Shown: positions 8,783-17,243 of the stretch, in pieces
Position numbering within the stretch: the stretch's first letter is position 1
Layout: every line of letters starts with the position of its first letter
NCBI GenBank assembly: GCA_963669285.2
Contig: CAXXSI010000005.1
Location: 62,001-126,000 of the forward strand
Length of the DNA stretch: 64,000 nucleotides
DNA from: JAWKWH01 sp963669285
Lineage (GTDB): Bacteria > Pseudomonadota > Alphaproteobacteria > Rhizobiales > Rhizobiaceae
Reading direction: 5' to 3'
Position numbers and translations under genes: made by a program
The notes under the pieces: model-generated
Told to the model about the DNA's origin: nothing
Seen by the model: the letters and a program-made list of their open reading frames with translations, nothing else
Database searches by the model: none

Positions 8783-9805
8783 CTATGCTTCCCGAGATCG
8801 CCGGTTGGCGAGATAAAGATAAAGATTGGTGAGGACGATGACCGTGAACAACAGGACGTACGAAAGTGAGGATGAGTAAGACGTCTTGTTGAACTGGATG
8901 GCCTGCCGATAGACGTAGAGCGCTATGGTCTCGGTCTGCTGGCCGCCATCGGTCAGAATGAACACCACATCAAACAGTTTGAACGCCTCGATGGTCCGAA
9001 ATAGCAGCGCCAGCAGAAGCAAACCCTTCACGTAGGGAAAGGTAATGAACCAGAACCGGCGCCAGGCCGGCACGCGGTCAATGGAGGCCGCTTCGTACAG
9101 ATATTTTGGTACCGATACGAGACCGGCAAGCACCAGCAACATGACGAACGGCGCCCACATCCAGGCATCGGCAATGACGATTGCCGCTATCGCGCCTGCT
9201 GTCGACGATATCAGCACAAAGGATTCGTCGGTGAACAGATTGACCACCTGGCTGACGAGGCCAAATGTCGGATCGTAATAGTACCTGAAGAACGCACCAA
9301 CAGCGACGTAGGAGAGCATCATTGGCGTCAGCACGAGGATCAGTAGATAGCGGCGCAGTGGGAACTGTTTGGAGAACAGAATCGCCAACAGGAAACCGAC
9401 CACCATTTGAACCGCGACGGTGAGCACGACAAGCAATGCGGTTGTTGTCATCCGGTCCCAGACCACCGGATCGGAGATCAGGCGTTCATAGTTTCTAAAA
9501 CCAAGGAAACGCAAAGTCTGCCGGTCGGCCCGATAGGCGTAGAAAGAAAGCCCAAGAGACCACAACAGCGGGAATATGTTCATGACAACGAGCACAGCGA
9601 TGGCCGGCGCGACCAACAGCCCACCGGTGTAGCGTCCCCATGCATTGACCACGGCTGTCGCCGCGACAAGTATTACGGCCGCACCCGACAGATAAAATGC
9701 CGCTGTCGGTGGAAGTGCAATGATCGAGGCTGGAATGGCGATAATCGCCGCGACCAGTGCCAGGCGCCAGTTGCCCCAACGCAGTGAAAAAAAAGCCATT
9801 GGCAA
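8783..9805 (-). CDS. Sugar ABC transporter permease (MalF-like, CUT1 family)
   Basis: Inner-membrane permease with two extra hydrophobic N-terminal segments before the usual six, as in some MalF proteins. The EAA loop contains YEAASIDRVPAWRRF with the conserved E-A-A, D and R residues. The continuous frame starts with TTG at 9805 or ATG at 9799, neither with a good ribosome site. The ATG at 9833 lies in another frame and would join this one if the run of eight A at 9787-9794 (T on the coding strand) were seven; that version would be 349 residues. I therefore suspect the true start is 9833. A strong hairpin lies just upstream. Confidence 0.85.
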   Translation of the reverse strand: MPMAFFSLRWGNWRLALVAAIIAIPASIIALPPTAAFYLSGAAVILVAATAVVNAWGRYTGGLLVAPAIAVLVVMNIFPLLWSLGLSFYAYRADRQTLRFLGFRNYERLISDPVVWDRMTTTALLVVLTVAVQMVVGFLLAILFSKQFPLRRYLLILVLTPMMLSYVAVGAFFRYYYDPTFGLVSQVVNLFTDESFVLISSTAGAIAAIVIADAWMWAPFVMLLVLAGLVSVPKYLYEAASIDRVPAWRRFWFITFPYVKGLLLLALLFRTIEAFKLFDVVFILTDGGQQTETIALYVYRQAIQFNKTSYSSSLSYVLLFTVIVLTNLYLYLANRRSREA

Positions 9806-9858
9806 CAGGCTGCATGGTGGTTGCGATGCTCATCGGATCTCTAAAATGCGAGTTGTAG

Positions 9859-9889
9859 TGTCTGTGCCGACAATCGGTCGGCACAGACA
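9859..9889 (-). other. Strong intercistronic hairpin between the binding-protein and permease genes
   Basis: Perfect 13-bp inverted repeat: TGTCTGTGCCGAC at 9859-9871, a 5-base loop, and its complement at 9877-9889. It lies 16 bases after the stop of the substrate-binding protein gene and before the permease start. No T-run follows on the minus strand, so it is more likely a 3'-end stabiliser or partial attenuator that raises binding-protein mRNA over permease mRNA than a full terminator. Confidence 0.75.
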
Positions 9890-9905
9890 TTTGTGAAGCA
9901 GTAAC

Positions 9906-11334
9906 TTATTGGATGAGGCCGGCATCCTCTAACAATTGCTGTTGGAAATCAGCAATGTTGTCCAATTTCGTCTTGGCATCCTGCTTGCCTGTAATCGCCA
10001 GGTCGAACTGCTCTTGCTGTTGAACGAGAAGCTCGAAGAACTGCGGAATGTGCCAGACATCCTGCTGCCAATCGAGGCCTGCCGCCCAGGTGCGGTTCCA
10101 CGGACGATAGGTCACATATTTCGGATCATTGTAGACCGATTTGATGGCGCTCTGTCCGCCGGCCGCAGCAAATTGATGCTGAATGTCGGGTGACAGCCAC
10201 CATTTGACGAAATCAACCGCTTCCTTGATCTTCATGTCGTCCGTCCAGCTCATGATGACAAAGGGCTGGCCGCCGATATTGGAAGTCCGGTCAATTTTCC
10301 CATCGGCCTTTTTCAAGCCAGGCATGGCTGCAAATGCGATATTGCCCGCAACCTTCGAAGTGTCAGGATTGATGGCGCTTTCGGCAAAAACCGATCCACT
10401 CGATATTGAGTGCGATTTTTCCCTCGCGGAACAGCTCATCGGTTTTGAATATGTCCATGGAGCCGGTTTTGACGACCGGCGGCATGTACTGCAGCAGGCT
10501 CAGATAATGATCGAACGCTTTGACTGCAGTCTCAGAGTTCACCACGCCTTTTGCCTGGGCATTGGGGATATTGGTCTCGTCCCAAATGCCTGCGCCATGC
10601 TGCCAGATAAATCCGTTGATCTGCATGGACGAGAAGTCGTAGCCCTTGCCGGCCTGATAGGCGATGCCATAGAAATCATCGTCGGCGGCTTTACCGGCCA
10701 ACATGTCGCCCTTCTTGCGCATGAAGAACTGACCAATCTTTCCGAACATGTCCCAGTCCATCTGGTCGAGCTCTTCAGGTGAACATGGCAGTTTCTCGCC
10801 GAATTTCGCCTGGAAGGCAGCCTGTTCATCCGCATGGCACAAAACATCGGTGCGCGCATAGGTGATCAGGATATCGGGCATTTGCGGGAATCCGTAGATA
10901 TTGTCAGATTTGTACGGATAGGTCGCATAGGCCTCAAGCGGCGCCGAATGCATGTCGTCCAGTGTCGCCTTGAGGTCGGGATCGGCATCGATCAGATCGT
11001 TGAGTTTGCGATAATAACCACCTTCTATGAACGCTCCGAGCCATTGGCTGTCGGACACCGCCATATTGTATTTCTGCTCGCCTGAGGTCAGGGAAGCATT
11101 GAGACGGGTGTAGTAGTCCGGCCATGGAATGAAGTCGACTTCCAGCTTGACGTCATTGCCCGACTGAGCCTTGTACTGCTCGTCGAACAGTTTCTTCATG
11201 ATGCGTGTCGGCGGCCAATCCGGCACAGCCATGTTCAGTACGATTTCTTCTGCGAAAGCAGTCGTTGCCAGCGTCAGGCCCAGGCACCCCGCCAAAGCTG
11301 ACGATACCAGTGACCGTCTTATGGATAATGTCAT
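9906..11334 (-). pseudogene. Sugar ABC transporter substrate-binding protein, frameshifted (probably sequence error)
   Basis: Family 1 extracellular solute-binding protein. A signal peptide is evident (about residues 1-28, SALAGCLGLTLATTAFA then EEIVL). The first 315 or so residues read from ATG 11334; the C-terminal 160, including GGQPFVIMSWT and VKWWLSPDIQHQFA, continue in another frame to the stop at 9906. Removing one A from the run of five at 10386-10390 joins them into 475 residues, the normal CUT1 binding-protein size. A strong ribosome site (AGGGAGGAG) precedes the start. It acts in the periplasm and delivers the sugar to the permeases encoded just downstream. Confidence 0.87.
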
Positions 11335-11368
11335 AGTCTCCTCCCTTGTTGGACTATTCGTTTATTTT

Positions 11369-12463
11369 CTAAGCGGTTCGTGCAATTGCGATGCCATCGG
11401 ACTTCCGAAAGAGATACACATCTTCCGGAGCGACCATGATCGGCAGTTTATCTCCTGGATTAACTCCGGCAGCTTCCGCTTCCGGCAGTAGAATTCGAAT
11501 CGTCGGTCCCTCGGCCGCCAGTGACACGACGGTCAGATCGCCGAGAGGTTCCACCAGCTTTACCGGAAGAACGATGTTCGGTTTCGCCTGCTTTGCGAGC
11601 TTTATGTCGGACGGGCGAATGCCCATAATCATCGGTTCATCGGGAACTTTTGGTCGCTTTGACAAGTTTATCTTGCCAATTGGCGACTCCACCGTGCGCC
11701 CCTTGGCGACCGCGGCGATTTCCAAAAGGTTCATGTGCGGCGAACCGATTTTCGACGCCACATAGATATTGTCCGGCTGCTCGTACAGAGCGTCGGATGA
11801 TCCTTGCTGCACCACGTGGCCGTTTTCCATGACCGCGATGCTTTCACCCATCGACAACGCCTCCAACTCGTCAGGCGTCGCATAGACGATCGTCATGCCA
11901 AACTGCCGGTGTAGTCGTTTCAGTTCGGCGCGCATATCGTGCCGCAGCTTGGCATCGAGATTGGTCAGTGGCTCATCCAGCAGAAGCAGTTTCGGCCGGC
12001 GGATGAGCGCGCGGCCGAGGGCAACGCGCTGCTGTTCGCCACCGGAAAGCGTAGATGGTTTGTTTTTGAGCCGGTGGGTCAGGCGCAGCATTTCTGCCGC
12101 TTCACCGATACGGTCATTGATCTCGGCTCGCGAGATGCCTTCCTCCGTGAGGGGATAGGCGAAGTTTTGCGCCACCGTCAGATGCGGATAAAGCGCGAAG
12201 GATTGGAATACCATGGAGACGCCGCGCTCTCGTATCGGCGCGTTCGTCATGTCCTCGCCGTCGATTTCAATGGTACCGGCATCAACGACTTCGAGACCTG
12301 ATATGGTGCGCAACGTGGTCGTCTTGCCAACCGAACTCGGACCGAAAAGAACAAAGAAACCGCCCGCTTTCACTTCGAAGCTGAGTTCGTTCAGCGCTTC
12401 GACGGTGCCAAATCGCTTTGACACGCCGGAGATCCGTAGCGCAGGCTTGGACTCTTTGGTCAC
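11369..12463 (-). CDS. Sugar ABC transporter ATP-binding protein (first ATPase), switch His replaced by Pro
   Basis: CUT1-type ATPase of 364 residues with a C-terminal regulatory OB (TOBE) domain. Seen in order are Walker A GPSSVGKTT (about 42-50), Q-loop VFQSFALYPH, a canonical signature LSGGEQQR and Walker B LLLLDEPLTNLD. The H-loop reads YATPDELEAL, so the usual switch histidine is proline. The partner ATPase at 6755-7849 has the reverse pattern: His present, signature degenerate. Together they would form one normal and one degenerate ATP site. The gene follows the second Gfo/Idh gene by about 31 bases and precedes the binding-protein gene by 34. Confidence 0.9.
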   Translation of the reverse strand: MTKESKPALRISGVSKRFGTVEALNELSFEVKAGGFFVLFGPSSVGKTTTLRTISGLEVVDAGTIEIDGEDMTNAPIRERGVSMVFQSFALYPHLTVAQNFAYPLTEEGISRAEINDRIGEAAEMLRLTHRLKNKPSTLSGGEQQRVALGRALIRRPKLLLLDEPLTNLDAKLRHDMRAELKRLHRQFGMTIVYATPDELEALSMGESIAVMENGHVVQQGSSDALYEQPDNIYVASKIGSPHMNLLEIAAVAKGRTVESPIGKINLSKRPKVPDEPMIMGIRPSDIKLAKQAKPNIVLPVKLVEPLGDLTVVSLAAEGPTIRILLPEAEAAGVNPGDKLPIMVAPEDVYLFRKSDGIAIARTA

Positions 12464-12494
12464 CGATACCCCTCAACCGCCATGTTGGCCACCA

Positions 12495-13636
12495 TTACCC
12501 CTTTGCGTTTTCCCACTGTCTGGTTTGTGCCGAGCGCAAAACGGCGTCAGTCACAAGGTCGGTTGCCAGCGCTTCCCTGAATGTCGGGACGGGGCACTGC
12601 TTCCATCCAAACCGACAACAAAATCGGCGAATTGGTGAACGAATGAGTGCTCGTAGCCGATCGACAGGCCCGGTACCCACCATTTATCCATGTAAGGATG
12701 ATCGCCGTCCGTGACGTGGATGGACCGCCAGCCTCTTACCCGGCCTTCGTCGCCGTGATCAAAATACTCCAGCCGATGCAGGTCATGCAGATCCCAGAAA
12801 ATGGAAGCGTGTTCGCCGTTTATCTCCAGCGTGTAGAGCGCCTTGTGGCCGCGCGCATATCGGGTCGCCTCGAATGTTGCCAGCGAACCATTGTCGAAGC
12901 GGGCGAGGAACAGGCTGGCATCGTCGATCTCGACCGGTTCGACCTTGCCGGTCAGGTTGTGCATGCGCTCCTTGATGAATGTTTCCGTGGTTCCGGACAC
13001 CGTATCGATCGGTCCGTTCAGCCACATCGCGGTATCGATGCAATGGGCGAGCAGATCACCGGTCACGCCGCTTCCGGCGACGCTTGCATCCAGCCGCCAC
13101 AAGGCAGCGCCACCCTGTGGAAGGTCATCCGCGATGGTCCAGTCCTGCAGGAATTTGGCGCGATAGTGAAAGATGCGGCCGAGCTTGCCTTCGTCGATAA
13201 GCTGTTTGGCGAGTGTCACAGCCGGAATACGCCGATAATTATACCAGACCATGTTGGCGACACCGGCTTTCTCGACCGCGTCGACCATCGCTTGCGATTC
13301 CTCGGCGTTGCGCCCAAGCGGCTTTTCGCACATCACCATCTTGCCGGCTTCCGCTGCGGCGATGGCGATATCCTTGTGCATGTCGTTTGGCGCGGTGATA
13401 TCGATCATATCGATGTCATCGCGCGCGACCAGCTTTTGCCAATCGGTTTCTACTGACGAGAATCCCCAGCGCGCGGCATGTGCAGCGGCCTGCTCCTTAT
13501 TGCGGCCGCAGACGGCCACGAGTTCCGGTGAATAGTCGAGGTCAAAGAAATTTTCGGCACGGTTGAACGCATTCGAATGCGCTCTACCCATGAAGCCATA
13601 TCCGACCAGTCCGATGCGAAGTTTCTTGGCCGCCAT
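12495..13636 (-). pseudogene. Gfo/Idh/MocA family oxidoreductase, frameshifted near its C-terminus
   Basis: Rossmann-fold sugar dehydrogenase with IGLVGYGFMGRAH near the N-terminus, the CEKPLGRNAEES motif and DLLAHCIDTAMWL in the catalytic domain. The long frame stops at 12551 with a non-homologous tail. In the neighbouring frame the expected family C-terminus (VPTFREALATDLVTDAVL...) runs on to TAA at 12495. Adding one base to the G-run at 12591-12594 (C on the coding strand) restores a 380-residue protein. ATG 13636 is one base after the stop of the upstream TIM-barrel gene; the longer start at 13663 overlaps that gene and is less likely. It probably oxidises the imported sugar. Confidence 0.85.
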
Positions 13637-13637
13637 G

Positions 13638-14687
13638 TCACTCACTCCAACCATGTGCGTCACGCACTTTGATCATCGCCGCAAGGATGTCGTTCCAGGT
13701 TTGCTGCTTGAGCAAATCCTCATTGGCAAACATGCAGCCGTCCCAGCAGATGTGATGAGTCGCCTTGGTCAGATTTCCGTCCCCGTCGCGCAGCCAGAAT
13801 CCGGCATGGCGCGGAATATCGAGACGTCCGTTCGGGTCCGTCACCATGCAGTGGCGCCCGGTCTTGTCGTGGCTGCCCATGCCTTTCACCGTGCCGTCAT
13901 TCTGGGCAACGTGAAAATCAATTGTCCATGGGCGCAGGGCATCGGTGACCTTGCGCAGCGCTTCGTCCAACGCGGCGGTGTCACCCCATTCGAAATCGTC
14001 GGGAAGAATACGTGCCTCGGGAGCATTGTAACCCATCGTGTAGAGCAGGGTATGGGCCATATCCGCTTGAAAACCGAGCGTTTGCGGACGGTCGACCATT
14101 TCCAGAAGTTCGACCATCGACTTCCAGGAATGCATGCCACCCCAACAGATTTCGCCTTCGGCTGCGAGCCGCTCACCGTGATCTTCGGCGATCTCGCAGG
14201 CTTCGGTAAATGTATCGGCGATCAATTTCGTTCCGGCTACTGGATCTTTTGCCCAATCTTCAACACCGGCAGCGGAATCGATGCGAACGACGCCGCTCTT
14301 GCGCACGCCCAGTTCACGAAGACGCTGCAGAATGCGACAGGACTTCTTTACCATTTCCAGGAAACGATCACGGTCGTCCTGTGAGCCCATCGCCGAACCG
14401 CCGCCGACGGGCGGCCAGACTGGTGCGACCGCCGATCCGATCGCCAGACCGAGCGCGGAGACCTTGTCAGCGAGTTCCTTAATGCCGTCGTCGGAGACAT
14501 CGATCGGGGTGTGTGGTTCTGCCAGAAACAAGTCGACGCCATCGAACTTGACGCCATCGACTTCAGCGCTCGCGGTCAAGTTCAACATCGTGTCGAGGTC
14601 AAGCGGCGGCTCTGAATCTGGTCCCTTGCCCACAAGACCGGGCCACATGGCATTGTGTAGTTTAGGATAAGTGTTTGCGGATGCCAC
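13638..14687 (-). CDS. Sugar phosphate isomerase/epimerase family protein, first gene of the sugar operon
   Basis: A 349-residue xylose-isomerase-like TIM barrel. Metal-site candidates are Glu in AAEGEICWGG (about 185), Asp/His in QADMAHTLLY (about 215), the FHVAQNDG segment and the late CWDGCMF. I chose GTG at 14687 because AGGGAGGA lies five bases upstream; the open frame continues to 14777 without a ribosome site. It is distinct from the pair at 3-983 and 3381-4436. As the first gene of the minus-strand run, it is separated from the divergent GntR gene by 133 bases carrying two palindromes. Confidence 0.85.
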   Translation of the reverse strand: MASANTYPKLHNAMWPGLVGKGPDSEPPLDLDTMLNLTASAEVDGVKFDGVDLFLAEPHTPIDVSDDGIKELADKVSALGLAIGSAVAPVWPPVGGGSAMGSQDDRDRFLEMVKKSCRILQRLRELGVRKSGVVRIDSAAGVEDWAKDPVAGTKLIADTFTEACEIAEDHGERLAAEGEICWGGMHSWKSMVELLEMVDRPQTLGFQADMAHTLLYTMGYNAPEARILPDDFEWGDTAALDEALRKVTDALRPWTIDFHVAQNDGTVKGMGSHDKTGRHCMVTDPNGRLDIPRHAGFWLRDGDGNLTKATHHICWDGCMFANEDLLKQQTWNDILAAMIKVRDAHGWSE

Positions 14688-14751
14688 GGTCGTCCTCCCT
14701 AAAACACGCCGGCAAGACCACTCCCACCCACACCGGCAAACGGTTAATTTC

Positions 14752-14762
14752 GACAATTTGTC
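14752..14762. promoter_or_regulatory. Candidate operator palindrome (GACAA-T-TTGTC)
   Basis: Perfect 5-1-5 inverted repeat in the gap between the sugar operon and its divergent GntR regulator, 65 bases upstream of the operon's GTG. A half-site, TGACAATTG, lies at 14772-14780. Symmetric sites of this size are typical for FCD-type GntR dimers, but binding is inference from position. Confidence 0.4.
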
Positions 14763-14789
14763 AAACTGCGCTGACAATTGGAAATTAGA

Positions 14790-14807
14790 CTGATATATTA
14801 ATATCAG
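14790..14807. promoter_or_regulatory. Candidate operator palindrome (CTGATAT-N4-ATATCAG)
   Basis: Perfect 7-bp inverted repeat with a 4-base AT spacer, immediately upstream of the GntR start codon region (TTG 14821). Its position suggests autoregulation or shared control of both divergent transcripts. Confidence 0.45.
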
Positions 14808-14820
14808 GACAGTTGGCTGC

Positions 14821-15561
14821 TTGCAACAGATTGCTAAAACATTGACCGATAAATTATCAGTCCAAAAAACAACCGAAGTTCCCGACTGGTCTTTCGACAG
14901 TGTCGACCGCGCACGACCGTTGCGCGATCAGGTTTACACGTTGATCCGTCTGAAGATCCTGACCGGCATGTTGCCGCCTGGTGGAACACTCGACGAAAAG
15001 TCGATTTCGGGTCATCTCGGCGTGTCTAGAACCCCGGTTCGCGAGGCGGTACAGCGGCTCAGCGACGAAAATTTGGTCGAGATTAAGCCGCAATCCGGCA
15101 CATTGGTCGCACCGGTATTGCGCGCCAACATTCACCAGGCTTTTCTGATCCGCCGGGCGCTGGAAAGCGAGACGGTTGCGGCAGCAGCTCTCGCCATGAC
15201 ACCGCGAGACGAAGGCCGACTGGAAAGCAATTTTCTTCAACACCGTTTGGCGATCGAGCATGAACAATATGTCGATGCGATCAGCCTGGATGACGATTTT
15301 CACCGGACCATCGCCGAAATTGCAAAATTACCGCTGTTGTGGCGGGCGGTGACAATCTTCAAGGCGCAGCTAGACCGGTGCCGGTATCAGACTGTCCCGA
15401 AAAAAGGGTATGGAGAAGCGACCTTGCAGCAACACCGCGAGATAATCGACGCGTTGAAAAGCCGCGATGCGCAAGCCGCCAAGGCCATGATGAGAGCGCA
15501 CCTTGATCGAACTTATTCAGGGATCCGGGAGTTCCTCGAGCAAGACGACACAGAGCATTAG
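14821..15561 (+). CDS. GntR family transcriptional regulator (FCD/FadR subfamily)
   Basis: A 246-residue regulator with an N-terminal winged helix-turn-helix, including SGHLGVSRTPVREAVQRL (about 66-83), and a C-terminal all-helical FCD ligand domain with DDFHRTIAEIA and late His residues that usually bind a metal and an organic acid or sugar acid. It diverges from the 14-gene sugar operon and is the obvious candidate to control it. There is no ATG before the DNA-binding domain. TTG 14821 is used here and TTG 14842 is an alternative; neither has a strong ribosome site. Confidence 0.85.
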   Translation: MQQIAKTLTDKLSVQKTTEVPDWSFDSVDRARPLRDQVYTLIRLKILTGMLPPGGTLDEKSISGHLGVSRTPVREAVQRLSDENLVEIKPQSGTLVAPVLRANIHQAFLIRRALESETVAAAALAMTPRDEGRLESNFLQHRLAIEHEQYVDAISLDDDFHRTIAEIAKLPLLWRAVTIFKAQLDRCRYQTVPKKGYGEATLQQHREIIDALKSRDAQAAKAMMRAHLDRTYSGIREFLEQDDTEH

Positions 15562-15626
15562 CGCCATTTGGGTGTTGTTTGCCTTACGAGCCTGGAATTC
15601 GCACCGTTTCGCGTAGACATCGCTGA

Positions 15627-17243
15627 TCACGCCATCCGCCGCGCAATCGCACGCTCGAGATCAGGCATGGCAGCGACGAGTTCCTTACCGGCAGCCGACT
15701 GCGGATCGGCAAGCACCGCGCCCGTTTTGCCCCGCTCAACGATCTTGCCTTCATGCATGACCATCACATCGTCGGTTATGGCGCCGGCAACGTGCAGATC
15801 GTGGGTAATGAACAAATAGGCCACGCCAAGCCGATCATTAAGATCAGCAAACAAGTCGAGTACTTGTGCTCGAATGGACACGTCGAGCGCGGATACCGGT
15901 TCGTCGCAAACCACCAGCTTGGGCCTGGTGATGATGGCGCGCGCAATCGAGATGCGCTGGCGTTGCCCGCCGGAAAACTCATGGGGGTATTTGTCGAGAT
16001 CGGACGGCGCAAGTCCGACTTCGCCCAGTGCGGCTATGGCCATGTCACGGCGTTCGGCGTGCGACGGTTGTTTCTCCAAAAGATGCAGTGGCTCTGTTAT
16101 CAGGCGCTCAACCTTGTGGCGCGGGTTAAAGGATCCGTAGGGATCCTGAAACACCACCTGCATATTGCGCCGGTGGGGCCGCAATTCGGTATCGTCGAGC
16201 TTGCCTAGGGACTCTCCGTTGAAAAAGATGTCGCCTGCGGTCGGTCGATCGAGCGCCAGGATCATCCGTGCCAATGTAGACTTGCCGCAACCGGAACGGC
16301 CGACCAGAGCCATGGAATGACCTGGCTCCAGCTCGAAACTGACGTCGTCGACCGCCCTGAACTTGGCGGCCGGCCGGAACAGGCTGGTGCGGCGTCCGGA
16401 ATAGTCCCTGATGACGGAACTGACGGACAGCAGCGGTTTTTTATCCAATTGATTTCTCGACGTTTCAGCTCTTGCCGGTACATGTGAGGAGGCTTCGGCA
16501 AGCTGGCGGGTATAGGGATGTTTCTGTTCCGACAGGATTTTTGCCGTTTCGCCGGACTCGATTACCTGCCCATTGCGCATGATCGTCACTCGGTCGGCCA
16601 TGTCGGCCACAACAGCCAGATCATGGCTGATCAGCAGCAGCCCCATGCCGTTTTCGTCAACCAGGTCTTTCAACAATTCGAGGATTTGCGCCTGCAACAC
16701 CACATCCAGTGCAGTCGTCGGTTCATCGGCGACCAGAAGCTTGGGATTGAGGGCGCAGGCGATGGCGATCACCACCCGTTGGCGCTGTCCGCCGGACAAT
16801 TCGTGCGGATATCGGCTCAATGGAAACTTCTCTTTCGGAAGGCCGACGCGCGCCAGCATGCGGCTGGCCTTGTCTTCCGCGTCGGGGCGATTGGCGGAGG
16901 TGTGCCAACGAATACCTTCAGCGACCTGTTCGCCAATGGTCTTGACCGGATTAAGTGCCGTCATCGGCTCTTGGAAAACCATGCCGATATCATCTCCGCG
17001 CAAAGCGCACATTTGGTCCTCAGAGGCAGCCAGAATATCCTTGCTATCGAATGTGAGGCGGCCGGATGCGCGACTGGCGTGCGGCAGTAGTTGCATCAGT
17101 GCCAGTGCGGTCATCGATTTGCCGGAGCCCGATTCTCCCACCAATCCCATCACCTGGCCGCTTTCGACGGTCAGGTTGACGCTGCTCAGGATTGGCGTAT
17201 CGCCAATCGACAGGTCGAGCTTTTCGATTTCCAGCAGGCTCAC
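15627..17243 (-). CDS. Peptide-type ABC transporter, fused double ATP-binding protein (DppD-DppF type)
   Basis: A 538-residue protein with two complete nucleotide-binding domains. Domain 1 has Walker A GESGSGKSM (about 35), signature LSGGQRQRV and Walker B VADEPTTALD. Domain 2 has GRSGCGKST (about 315), FSGGQRQRIS and VCDEPVSALD. Each has the oligopeptide-type tail with HPYTRQL or an equivalent. It energises the permeases encoded upstream. Its GTG start overlaps the stop of the second permease gene (GTGA). The end converges with the GntR gene, 65 bases apart. Fused DppD/F proteins occur widely in rhizobial peptide or opine-like importers. Confidence 0.92.
   Translation of the reverse strand: MSLLEIEKLDLSIGDTPILSSVNLTVESGQVMGLVGESGSGKSMTALALMQLLPHASRASGRLTFDSKDILAASEDQMCALRGDDIGMVFQEPMTALNPVKTIGEQVAEGIRWHTSANRPDAEDKASRMLARVGLPKEKFPLSRYPHELSGGQRQRVVIAIACALNPKLLVADEPTTALDVVLQAQILELLKDLVDENGMGLLLISHDLAVVADMADRVTIMRNGQVIESGETAKILSEQKHPYTRQLAEASSHVPARAETSRNQLDKKPLLSVSSVIRDYSGRRTSLFRPAAKFRAVDDVSFELEPGHSMALVGRSGCGKSTLARMILALDRPTAGDIFFNGESLGKLDDTELRPHRRNMQVVFQDPYGSFNPRHKVERLITEPLHLLEKQPSHAERRDMAIAALGEVGLAPSDLDKYPHEFSGGQRQRISIARAIITRPKLVVCDEPVSALDVSIRAQVLDLFADLNDRLGVAYLFITHDLHVAGAITDDVMVMHEGKIVERGKTGAVLADPQSAAGKELVAAMPDLERAIARRMA

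Noticed and set aside
5100..12600. Programmed ribosomal frameshifting as the cause of the split sugar genes
   Set aside because: Too many sites, in both directions, without a common slippery motif; single-base errors explain them more simply.
12647..13456. 269-codon plus-strand open frame
   Set aside because: Antisense to the second Gfo/Idh gene.
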